In this document: one piece after another, positions 1-5,398 of the stretch
Position numbering within the stretch: position 1 is the first letter of the stretch
Layout: each line of letters opens with the position of its first letter
Origin: Tissierellia bacterium
GTDB lineage: Bacteria; Bacillota; Clostridia; Tissierellales; Tissierellaceae
Assembly: GCA_012521625.1 (NCBI GenBank)
Contig: JAAYLY010000209.1
Span: forward strand, 1-8,653
Length of the DNA: 8,653 nt
Reading direction: 5' to 3'
Translations under genes and position numbers: made by a program
Notes under the pieces: generated by a model
Told to the model about the DNA's origin: nothing
The model's database searches: none
What the model saw: the letters and a program-made list of their open reading frames with translations, nothing else

Positions 1-773
1 AAAATGGTATCGATATAATCAGGATCTTCGATGCCTTAAATGATGTAAGGAATTTAAAGACTGCAATTGAGGCCACAAAGAAATATGGTGGACATGCACA
101 AGGGGCCATGTCCTATACAGTAAGCCCAGTCCATAATACTAAATATTATGTGGACTTAGCGGTAGAGATGCAAAATATGGGTGTAGATTCCATTTGTATA
201 AAGGACATGTCTGGAATTTTACTACCCTATGCTGCAGAAGAATTAGTTAGGGAATTAAAGAAGGTAATCGATTTACCTATTGAGGTACACTCACACTTCA
301 CCAGTGGTGTTGCAAATCAAACTTACCTAAAGGCCATAGAAGCAGGGGCTGACATTATAGATACTGCAATATCACCCTTAGGAAATGGAACTTCACAGCC
401 TGCTACTGAACCTATGATTGCATCTCTGCAGGGTTCCCCATATTATCCAGATGATATAAATATGGATATTTTGATGGAAGTTTCAGAATACTTTAAGGAA
501 TTGAGACAAAAATACCAGGAGCAAGGCCTGCTGGATCCAAAGGTTTTAGATGTTGAAGTAAATACACTGATCTATCAAGTGCCTGGAGGTATGTTATCTA
601 ATCTAGTTTCTCAGCTGAAAAGTCAGAATGCAGAGGATAGATTCCAAGAAGTATTGAGTGAAGTGCCAAGGGTAAGGGAGGATTTAGGCTATCCACCATT
701 GGTAACTCCACTAAGCCAGATGGTTGGCACCCAGGCCGCTGCTGGTATGTTATTAAATTACTTTGGTGGATAG
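1..773 (+). CDS. oadA: Biotin-dependent carboxyltransferase (oxaloacetate decarboxylase alpha / pyruvate carboxylase B type), 5' partial, short C-terminus
   Basis: The reading frame is open from base 3 to the TAG at 771-773 (256 residues visible), so the gene enters from outside the window. It begins NGIDIIRIFDALND, a hallmark of the HMGL-like carboxyltransferase barrel of OadA, PycB and transcarboxylase 5S. The conserved lysine of KDMSG (bases 201-203) and the metal-ligand pair in HSHFTSG (288-296) are present, followed by VPGGMLSNL and PRVREDLGYPPLVTPLSQMVGTQA. These proteins transfer CO2 between carboxybiotin and pyruvate/oxaloacetate. Family members normally continue about 100 residues or more past the VGTQA motif, and some carry a C-terminal biotinyl domain. 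Here the protein ends only 11 residues after it, with no biotin-attachment motif (AMKM) and a terminator just downstream. Which substrate and complex it serves cannot be decided from the window; a separate biotin carrier protein would be required. Confidence 0.85.
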   Translation, partial: NGIDIIRIFDALNDVRNLKTAIEATKKYGGHAQGAMSYTVSPVHNTKYYVDLAVEMQNMGVDSICIKDMSGILLPYAAEELVRELKKVIDLPIEVHSHFTSGVANQTYLKAIEAGADIIDTAISPLGNGTSQPATEPMIASLQGSPYYPDDINMDILMEVSEYFKELRQKYQEQGLLDPKVLDVEVNTLIYQVPGGMLSNLVSQLKSQNAEDRFQEVLSEVPRVREDLGYPPLVTPLSQMVGTQAAAGMLLNYFGG

Positions 774-797
774 GTTTCAACTACTATCCACTTGGAA

Positions 798-836
798 AAA
801 CCTATGCATTTTTGGGAGCATAGGTTTCTTTTGTTT
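798..836 (+). terminator. Intrinsic terminator after the carboxyltransferase gene
   Basis: A perfect 10-bp stem, AAACCTATGC (798-807) with GCATAGGTTT (818-827), closes a 10-base loop and is followed by CTTTTGTTT. It lies 25 bases after the stop codon and ends the upstream transcript, so the next gene pair needs its own promoter. Confidence 0.85.
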
Positions 837-900
837 ATACATCTATATTGCTTTTTTCCTATTTTTTGATAAAATTTCCTCATTAGGAATATTTAAGTTG

Positions 901-948
901 TACTAATAGCTATACTAATTTTTAGTCTATAAATCCAATACTAATTTT
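901..948. repeat. Short AT-rich direct repeats (TACTAAT) upstream of the DUF1461 gene
   Basis: TACTAAT occurs at 901-907, 913-919 and 939-945. The latter two sit in an identical 11-mer, ATACTAATTTT (912-922 and 938-948), 26 bases apart. They lie in the leader of the following gene. The composition is very AT-rich, so chance or a degenerate binding site are both possible. Confidence 0.4.
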
Positions 949-974
949 ACTATATTAAATTTTAGGTGAAGAAA

Positions 975-1667
975 ATGAAAAAAATTTTAAGTCTTATTCT
1001 AGTGATAAGCATAAGCCTATTTTTCCTGGCATTTTCCATAGAGATAAATTCCTATAATAAAAACTATTATCTTAGATCCTATGAAAAACACGGCGTTTAT
1101 GATGTTACTAAAAGATCAGAAGAGGATTTAAGCGTCATTACAAATGATATTATCTCCTACTTAAAGGGCCATGGTGGTGATGAACTCCTAACTCCTCATT
1201 TTAACGAAAGGGAAGTACTCCACATGAGGGATGTGCAGGACCTATTCAACCTAGCCAGAACCATCAAGTATATAAGTTTTCTTGTATCACTAGCTATTAT
1301 CTTCCTATTCTTATATAGGAAGGAATATATAAGCCTAGGTAGGACCTTGTTTTATGGGCCCTTCTTCTTATATTTTCTCTTAATCCTTTTAGCTATACTA
1401 GCATCCAAAGATTTTACTAAATACTTTACCTATTTCCACCTGGTCTTTTTCGATAACGACCTTTGGATCTTAGACCCTAGAACTGACCTGATGATCCAAA
1501 TGCTACCAGAAGCTTTTTTTATGGGGATGGCCTTAAGGATCCTGTTATCTTTCCTAGTATTTTTGTCAATAATCCAAATAATTGGCAAAATATATGAAAG
1601 AAGGGGTCTGAAAAGCTATGAAAACCTTAGTGGAGAGATTAAGGGAAATATCTTTAAAAAACAATAG
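975..1667 (+). CDS. DUF1461 / TIGR01906-type integral membrane protein
   Basis: 230 residues. An in-frame GTG at 966 could extend the protein by three residues, but AGGTGAAG at 964-971 is best read as the ribosome binding site for ATG 975, so the ATG is preferred. Four hydrophobic segments are visible: about residues 2-22, 97-116, 122-144 and 186-206. The loop between the first two contains YDVTKRSEEDLSVITNDIISYLKG and FNEREVLHMRDVQDLF, and the loop before the last contains NDLWILDPRTDLMIQMLPEAFF. These Asp/Glu/His-rich stretches are characteristic of the DUF1461 family, whose function is unknown. The protein should sit in the cytoplasmic membrane with both conserved loops on one face, probably outside. 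Its last 50 bases overlap the next gene, which suggests co-expression. Family assignment is from motif recognition; no role can be given. Confidence 0.8.
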   Translation: MKKILSLILVISISLFFLAFSIEINSYNKNYYLRSYEKHGVYDVTKRSEEDLSVITNDIISYLKGHGGDELLTPHFNEREVLHMRDVQDLFNLARTIKYISFLVSLAIIFLFLYRKEYISLGRTLFYGPFFLYFLLILLAILASKDFTKYFTYFHLVFFDNDLWILDPRTDLMIQMLPEAFFMGMALRILLSFLVFLSIIQIIGKIYERRGLKSYENLSGEIKGNIFKKQ

Positions 1668-2559
1668 AAATAGGATTTTAAAAAATTACTATTCTAAGGA
1701 ATTGAAAAAGGGCAAAACCCACAGGGCGTCAATTTTGGACAAAGCCCTCCTATACCTCCTTATGTACCTAATAATAAATTATATACTTCTTATATATACC
1801 AACAGACTATTGCCATCTATCTTGATTTCTGCCCTACTGATCTATTTTATCATGCTAGTAAATGCTTATTTTTCTAATAAATTTAAAAGTAAGAAGATTA
1901 GGGAGATAAATGAGGAATTGAAGAAGAAAAAATTGATTAGGGAGTTTTCTGACCTTAATAGAAAAGAATTGGTGGACTTTATTAAAAATATGCTGGAAGA
2001 ATATTACCATAGCAAAATTGAAAAGGGAGAGGAGCCCTTAGACCTAATTCTGGAAAAAGATGGGGACCTATTTGGTATCAAATGTATTAGGGTCAGCAAT
2101 ATGGAGGATAGGATAGGTACCAGGGAAGTGGAGCTATTTAGCAGGGAGATGAAAGCTCTAAATTTAAGCAATGGCATATTAATTACAAATACTGAATTTA
2201 GTGATGGCTTACAGGCTGGCAACAATATAATCCTCATAGGCTTTAATAATATAATAGATATTTTAAAGGAAATTGGTAAATATCCTTCCGATGAAGAAAT
2301 TGAGGATTATATAGTAGATAGGTTTGTAGACAGGCGAAACTCTATAAAAAGCCAGATTAAGGACTTTAATAAGAAGAAGATTATTCAACTTTACGGTTTA
2401 TGTGCAATATTTTATTTACTTTCCTACTTTATTTCTTTTCCAAGATATTATAAAATAATGGCTGTGTTATCTTTTTTGATTGCATCCCTAGTAGCTGGGT
2501 ATAAAATTACGGAATATATTAAGCTAAAGGATAGCTTTAATATAGATAAAAGTCAATAA
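1618..2559 (+). CDS. Membrane-anchored protein with degenerate Mrr-like (PD-(D/E)xK) domain
   Basis: 313 residues. The ATG at 1618 lies inside the preceding gene (50-base overlap, different frame), with AGGGG at 1602-1606 as a rather distant ribosome binding site; no better in-frame start is seen. Two hydrophobic helices (about 42-60 and 64-85) and two near the C-terminus (about 255-274 and 277-297) flank a soluble region. Residues 115-215 resemble the Mrr catalytic domain: an FxxxV-type helix (RKELVDFIKNML), then LDLILEKDGDLFGIKCIR, a helix ending EMKALNLSNGILITNTEFSDG, and NNIILIGFNNIIDIL. The Asp (D142) fits the first catalytic residue, but the expected QCK/ExK triad reads K155-C156-I157, so nuclease activity is doubtful. 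A charged coiled-coil-like linker (86-110) joins membrane and domain. It could be a sensor or scaffold using the fold to bind nucleic acid, or a structural relative only. The fold call is moderate; no function is claimed. Confidence 0.65.
   Translation: MKTLVERLREISLKNNRNRILKNYYSKELKKGKTHRASILDKALLYLLMYLIINYILLIYTNRLLPSILISALLIYFIMLVNAYFSNKFKSKKIREINEELKKKKLIREFSDLNRKELVDFIKNMLEEYYHSKIEKGEEPLDLILEKDGDLFGIKCIRVSNMEDRIGTREVELFSREMKALNLSNGILITNTEFSDGLQAGNNIILIGFNNIIDILKEIGKYPSDEEIEDYIVDRFVDRRNSIKSQIKDFNKKKIIQLYGLCAIFYLLSYFISFPRYYKIMAVLSFLIASLVAGYKITEYIKLKDSFNIDKSQ
2476..2505 (+). promoter_or_regulatory. Possible promoter for the riboswitch-folT transcript (inside the preceding gene)
   Basis: TTGATT (2476-2481) and TATAAA (2500-2505) are separated by 18 bases, which would start transcription about 60 bases before the riboswitch aptamer. 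Such matches are common in AT-rich coding DNA, and co-transcription from the upstream genes is an alternative. Confidence 0.3.
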
Positions 2560-2569
2560 TTATTTAAGC

Positions 2570-2667
2570 ACAGAGTAGGTAAAAAGCGTTAAGTGTTAAA
2601 GGATGGGAAGTTGCCTTTAAACGAAAGAATGTATATACATTCTGCGATTTTTTACCGCATCCGCTGT
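2570..2667 (+). ncRNA. Tetrahydrofolate (THF/folate) riboswitch aptamer
   Basis: The segment carries the THF riboswitch signature. P1 is ACAG (2570-2573) with CTGT (2664-2667). Then comes GAGTA, a P2 of GGTAAAAA (2578-2585) with TTTTTACC (2649-2656), the invariant GCGTTAAGTG (2586-2595), and a P3 of TTAAAGG (2596-2602) with CCTTTAA (2614-2620) enclosing ATGGGAAGT. An ACGAA junction follows, and the conserved GCATCCGC (2657-2664) lies on the 3' side. A variable arm, 2626-2643, is a perfect 18-base inverted repeat. The known ligand class is reduced folates. Its position directly before a folate-transporter gene is the classic context and supports the call independently. Confidence 0.93.
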
Positions 2668-2671
2668 CAAA

Positions 2672-2725
2672 TTAGAGAAGTCTCTTTTCTAAGATGGCAG
2701 GATCTGTTGCTATCGTGAAAGGAGG
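2672..2725 (+). promoter_or_regulatory. Predicted riboswitch expression platform with Shine-Dalgarno sequestration
   Basis: Two exclusive structures can be drawn. In one, TTAGAGAAG (2672-2680) pairs with CTTTTCTAA (2684-2692; one G-U) and leaves the ribosome binding site free. In the other, TCTCTTTTC (2681-2689) pairs over nine consecutive positions with GAAAGGAGG (2717-2725; two G-U), stacked on a hairpin of GATGGCAG (2693-2700) with TTGCTATC (2707-2714), and hides the ribosome binding site. No U-tract follows either hairpin, so control is probably translational. Pairings were drawn by hand. Confidence 0.55.
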
Positions 2726-2731
2726 ATTTTT

Positions 2732-3292
2732 ATGTTTACAAGAAGAAGGTTAGGGACCAGCTTTAAGACCAAGACCCTAGTTAGGGCAGGATTTTTGACA
2801 GCCCTATCTATAGTCTTTACACGCTTTCTATCAGTCATGATACCCATAAGTGGTTTTCCAGCCATCAGGGTTAGCTTTGGTAGCATTCCCATAGTCATAT
2901 CCGGCCTTTTCTTCGGACCTGCTATAGGAGGACTTACAGGTGCAGCTGCCGATTTAGTGGGGGTCCTGATAAATCCTATGGGAACTTACCACCCAGGATT
3001 CACCCTAAGTTCCATCTTAGACGGAGTAATTCCTGGTCTAATGGCTATGTCCTTTAGAAAAAGGCCTAAGGCTGGTAGGTATTTTAGCTTTAGAAGGATT
3101 TTAGCTGTAGAATTTATCTTAAGTCTAATAAATTCTACTATATTAAATACCCTATGGCTTAGCCAATTATTTGGGACGGCCTATATGGTCCTATTGCCTG
3201 CTAGGTTGCTAAATGCTGCAGCTAAACTACCAATACACACTGTAATAGTATTTACCGTGATTAGGTATTTAAGTAGATTTATTGAAGATTAA
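2732..3292 (+). CDS. folT: Folate-family ECF transporter S component (FolT)
   Basis: 186 residues. ATG 2732 follows GGAGG (2721-2725) by six bases, and that site is the element predicted to be masked by the riboswitch structure. The protein has a basic N-terminus then about six hydrophobic segments. It shows the folate-type S-component pattern: LVRAGFLTALSIVFTRFLS, a PAIRVSFGSIPIVISGLFFGPAIGGLTGAAADLVG stretch (about residues 49-83) and the GTYHPGFTLSSILDGVIPGL region (about 88-108). S components bind the vitamin in the membrane and dock on the shared EcfT/EcfA energising module, which is not encoded here. The upstream THF riboswitch strongly supports folate or a reduced folate as substrate. 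No terminator is seen after the gene, so some read-through into pduL is possible. Confidence 0.9.
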   Translation: MFTRRRLGTSFKTKTLVRAGFLTALSIVFTRFLSVMIPISGFPAIRVSFGSIPIVISGLFFGPAIGGLTGAAADLVGVLINPMGTYHPGFTLSSILDGVIPGLMAMSFRKRPKAGRYFSFRRILAVEFILSLINSTILNTLWLSQLFGTAYMVLLPARLLNAAAKLPIHTVIVFTVIRYLSRFIED

Positions 3293-3311
3293 ATTAATTA
3301 ATCCTAGGTAT

Positions 3312-3339
3312 TTGATTTTAAGTAATTTAAGTATATAAT
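3312..3339 (+). promoter_or_regulatory. Probable vegetative promoter for pduL-deoC
   Basis: TTGATT (3312-3317) and a perfect TATAAT (3334-3339) are spaced by 16 bases, about 40 bases before the pduL start codon. This is the best sigma-A-like match between folT and pduL. Confidence 0.6.
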
Positions 3340-3379
3340 AGATATAAGTGTAAAATTTGACAATTTAGGAGGAATTTCA

Positions 3380-3955
3380 ATGAAAAAAACATTACCAATA
3401 GCTTTATCCAATAGACACATTCATTTAAGTCAAGAGCATTTAGATATATTATTTGGAGAAGGATATGAGCTAACTAAGGTTAAAGACCTTTCTCAACCTG
3501 GCCAATTTGCTTGTGAGGAAAAGGTAGACGTTGAAGGACCTAGGGGTACTATTAAGGGAGTTAGGGTACTAGGACCAGTTAGACCTGAAACTCAATTTGA
3601 ACTTTCAGTATCCGACTGCTTTAAATTAGGAGTTGAGCCTGTAATTAGAAACTCAGGTGAAATCGAAGGTACTCCAGGAGCTAAGATAATAGGTCCTAAG
3701 GGAGAAGTAGAAATAGACAAGGGTGTAATTGTAGCTGCAAGACACATTCATATGCATACTTCAGATGCTGAAGAATTTGGAGTTAAGGATAAGGATGTGG
3801 TAAGCATTAAGGTTGAGGGACCAAGAGGCTTAACCTTCGACAACGTATTAGTTAGGGTAAGCGAAAAATACGCTTTAGAAATGCACGTTGACATCGAGGA
3901 AGGAAATGCAGCTGGGGTTAAGAACGGAGATATGGTAGAACTTATAAATAGGTGA
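3380..3955 (+). CDS. pduL: Phosphate propanoyltransferase / phosphotransacetylase, PduL type
   Basis: 191 residues; AGGAGG (3367-3372) sits seven bases before the ATG. PduL enzymes interconvert acyl-CoA and acyl-phosphate using two metal ions and are unrelated to Pta. The metal-ligand pattern is intact: H13 and H15 in NRHIHL, E74 in TQFELS, H122 and H124 in ARHIHM, and H169 in EMHVD. The two repeated beta-barrel halves are visible (KVDVEGPRGTI and SIKVEGPRGLTF). The protein starts almost directly at the first barrel, with no N-terminal encapsulation peptide, and no microcompartment shell gene lies nearby. A cytosolic housekeeping role making acetyl- or propionyl-phosphate (and so ATP through acetate kinase) is therefore more likely than a shell-enclosed one. 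Chain-length preference cannot be read from the sequence. It is translationally coupled to deoC. Confidence 0.93.
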   Translation: MKKTLPIALSNRHIHLSQEHLDILFGEGYELTKVKDLSQPGQFACEEKVDVEGPRGTIKGVRVLGPVRPETQFELSVSDCFKLGVEPVIRNSGEIEGTPGAKIIGPKGEVEIDKGVIVAARHIHMHTSDAEEFGVKDKDVVSIKVEGPRGLTFDNVLVRVSEKYALEMHVDIEEGNAAGVKNGDMVELINR

Positions 3956-3961
3956 TCTCTT

Positions 3962-4606
3962 ATGAAGCTTAATTCAATGATAGATCATACCCTATTAAAG
4001 GCTGATACCAATAAGGAGGCCATAATCTCCTTATGTGAAGAGGCTAAAAGATATAAATTTGCTGCCGTCTGTGTAAACCCCTACTATGTCTCCCTTTGTA
4101 GGGAAATCCTTAAGGGTAGCGGAGTGAAGGTGGCAACGGTAGTTGGCTTTCCACTGGGTGCCAATACTAAGGATGTTAAGGCCTATGAGACAAGGAGGGC
4201 CGTTGAAGATGGAGCCGACGAACTAGATATGGTTCTAAATATAGCTGCCTTAAAGAATAAGGAATACCAAGTGGTTAAGGAGGATATTAAGGCAGTAGTT
4301 GAGGCAGCCGGGGGAAGGATAGTAAAGGTCATCCTAGAGACTTGCCTTTTAAATGAAGAGGAAAAAATCAAGGCCTGCCAGTTAGCCTTAGAGGCAGGAG
4401 CTGATTTTGTAAAGACATCTACAGGCTTTAGTACTGCTGGAGCCAGTGTTGAAGATGTTAAGTTGATGAAATCAGTAGTTGGAGATAGGATGGAAGTTAA
4501 GGCCTCAGGTGGCATAAGGGATTATGAAACTGCTATGAAGATGATAGAGGCAGGAGCCAGTAGGATTGGTACCAGCTCTGGTATAAAAATTGTAGAAGGA
4601 AGATAA
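3962..4606 (+). CDS. deoC: Deoxyribose-phosphate aldolase
   Basis: 214 residues, normal for the short bacterial class I DERA. The enzyme cleaves 2-deoxy-D-ribose-5-phosphate into acetaldehyde and glyceraldehyde-3-phosphate in the cytosol. Conserved elements in order are IDHTLLKADT (7-16), AAVCVNP (34-40), VGFPLGANT (61-69), DELDMVLNI with catalytic D89, VKVILETCLL (121-130), the Schiff-base lysine K151 in FVKTSTGF, and K180 in VKASGGIRD, with GTSSG near the end for phosphate binding. The ribosome binding site AGGTGAT (3950-3956) overlaps the pduL stop codon, and the genes are six bases apart, so they are translationally coupled. An intrinsic terminator begins at the stop codon. The context suggests deoxynucleoside breakdown, with acetaldehyde carbon flowing toward acetyl-phosphate. 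Confidence 0.97.
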   Translation: MKLNSMIDHTLLKADTNKEAIISLCEEAKRYKFAAVCVNPYYVSLCREILKGSGVKVATVVGFPLGANTKDVKAYETRRAVEDGADELDMVLNIAALKNKEYQVVKEDIKAVVEAAGGRIVKVILETCLLNEEEKIKACQLALEAGADFVKTSTGFSTAGASVEDVKLMKSVVGDRMEVKASGGIRDYETAMKMIEAGASRIGTSSGIKIVEGR

Positions 4607-4631
4607 AGGGCAACTTGTTTGCCCTTTTTTT
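4605..4631 (+). terminator. Intrinsic terminator of the pduL-deoC unit
   Basis: AAAGGGCAA (4605-4613) pairs perfectly with TTGCCCTTT (4619-4627) around a five-base loop and runs into seven T residues (4625-4631). The stem begins within the deoC stop codon. Confidence 0.93.
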
Positions 4632-4646
4632 ATCTATAGCCTTTTA

Positions 4647-4694
4647 TTTCTCTTTCAAAAAAATTAGTAGTTATAAAATTTTTCAAAAGAGAAA
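4647..4694. repeat. Inverted repeat in the lipoprotein gene leader
   Basis: TTTCTCTTT (4647-4655) and AAAGAGAAA (4686-4694) are perfect 9-bp complements 30 bases apart. They lie between the deoC terminator and the ribosome binding site of the next gene. The arms are low-complexity purine/pyrimidine tracts, so this may be an mRNA leader hairpin or chance. No convincing sigma-A or forespore promoter was found here. Confidence 0.35.
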
Positions 4695-4716
4695 AGCTAT
4701 TAGTGGGAGGGATATG

Positions 4717-5163
4717 ATGAAGAGGATATTAATGGTAGTTTTACTCATATCAATACTTTCATTAATGGCTTGCTCAAACAGCTACAATATGGATACGGTA
4801 GATGGTAAGAAGGATTTAGTAGAAGTAAATATACAGGATAGGGAACTTCTAACAAGGTCTGAAGATATATCCGACCTGGTAGTTGAGCTTTACGGCATAG
4901 ATGATGCAACTACTATAGTATTTAACCAGGAGGCCTATATAGCCATAAAAATGGGATATGGGCAGCAGTCTACAGAGTATCTAAAGGACACCATCATACA
5001 TCAGGTTAAGGAAAAGGATCCCTTAATAGAAGAAGTCTATATATCTACCGATCCTAAGATCTTTAAGGAGATCGATGATGTGATATTTAACCTCTTGCAA
5101 GGACAAAGCTACGACAGGCAGGTTAAGAAGATCAATAAAATCGGCGAAAAAATCAAAAAATAA
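4717..5163 (+). CDS. YhcN/YlaJ-type sporulation lipoprotein
   Basis: 148 residues from ATG 4717, with GGGAGG (4705-4710) six bases upstream; the adjacent ATG at 4714 is the only reasonable alternative. The open frame continues upstream to 4615, but that part lies in the deoC terminator and gives no natural signal peptide. A lipoprotein signal peptide is clear: MKR, a hydrophobic core, then the lipobox LMAC with C19 as the lipidated residue. The mature part, with ATTIVFNQEAYIAIKMGYG (central), a helix, then DPLIEEVYISTDPKIFKEIDDVIFNLLQGQ, follows the YhcN/YlaJ pattern: a strand carrying an 'A.V' motif, a helix, then 'V.vStDp'. In Bacillus these are made during sporulation and found in the spore. 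Family membership is from pattern recognition, so moderate; a generic BON-like lipoprotein is the alternative. It appears monocistronic. Confidence 0.72.
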   Translation: MKRILMVVLLISILSLMACSNSYNMDTVDGKKDLVEVNIQDRELLTRSEDISDLVVELYGIDDATTIVFNQEAYIAIKMGYGQQSTEYLKDTIIHQVKEKDPLIEEVYISTDPKIFKEIDDVIFNLLQGQSYDRQVKKINKIGEKIKK

Positions 5164-5171
5164 CCTTCATT

Positions 5172-5199
5172 AAACCCATTTATATGGGTTTTATTTTTA
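5172..5199 (+). terminator. Intrinsic terminator after the lipoprotein gene
   Basis: AAACCCAT (5172-5179) pairs with ATGGGTTT (5184-5191) around TTAT, followed by a T-rich run (TATTTTT). It starts nine bases after the stop codon. Confidence 0.88.
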
Positions 5200-5216
5200 T
5201 AAGTGGCAGGAAGCTA

Positions 5217-5308
5217 TTGGCAAATTTATAATAGATGATAGGTAAAACTTTTATAGTCCTTTAGAAAGCTTTGCCAAAAAGACCTTATCTATTATAATAG
5301 ATGATAGG
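5217..5308. repeat. Direct repeat, crossing inverted repeats and a 16-bp palindrome upstream of ymfF
   Basis: TTATAATAGATGATAGG occurs twice as an exact 17-base direct repeat (5226-5242 and 5292-5308). The second copy forms part of a perfect 16-bp palindrome, ATCTATTATAATAGAT (5287-5302). TTGGCAAA (5217-5224) has a perfect complement at 5270-5277, and TTATAATAGAT (5226-5236) has one at 5287-5297. The two pairings cross each other, so in RNA they would be a pseudoknot or alternatives. The region lies between a terminator and the M16 operon. Confidence 0.75.
5271..5298 (+). promoter_or_regulatory. Probable promoter for the ymfF-ymfH-lgt operon, overlapped by a palindrome
   Basis: TTGCCA (5271-5276, five of six consensus bases) and TATAAT (5293-5298) are 16 bases apart. 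The -10 box sits inside the 16-bp palindrome at 5287-5302, the typical placement of a repressor operator. Transcription would start near 5305, leaving a leader of roughly 90 bases. Confidence 0.5.
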
Positions 5309-5398
5309 ATTTAAAGCTGAATTTAATTGGGGGATCCATATTGGAAATAAGTTGTAAATAAATGGGTATAGTAAACATATATTTAAAGGAGGTAAGCC

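Noticed and set aside
598..780. Reverse-strand open frame across the carboxyltransferase C-terminus
   Set aside because: It lies almost wholly within a well-conserved coding region on the other strand and has no recognisable protein features.
774..870. Frameshifted continuation of the carboxyltransferase
   Set aside because: Reading past the TAG in the same frame gives unrelated residues, and the other frames show no OadA-like motif; a terminator occupies 798-836.
966..974. GTG start three codons upstream for the DUF1461 protein
   Set aside because: The GTG is part of the AGGTGA ribosome binding site, which is correctly spaced for ATG 975.
2004..2237. Reverse-strand open frame inside the Mrr-like gene
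   Set aside because: A shadow of the real gene, with no domain, no supported ribosome site and no separate context.
1618..2559. Type IV restriction system
   Set aside because: The Mrr-like domain lacks the catalytic lysine motif, and no other restriction, methylation or defence gene is nearby.
2672..2692. Intrinsic terminator as the riboswitch output
   Set aside because: The hairpin is followed by GATGGCAGG rather than a T-run, so transcription termination is not supported; translational control fits better.
4183..4515. 110-residue reverse-strand open frame inside deoC
   Set aside because: deoC is complete with all catalytic residues on the + strand; the antisense frame is Ser/Thr/Ala-rich composition without a known pattern.
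3380..4606. Bacterial microcompartment locus
   Set aside because: PduL is present, but there are no shell proteins, encapsulation peptide or signature enzyme genes in the window.
5287..5302. Fur/PerR box
   Set aside because: The palindrome shares AT-rich TTATAAT with such boxes but lacks their spacing and arm sequence, so no named regulator is assigned.
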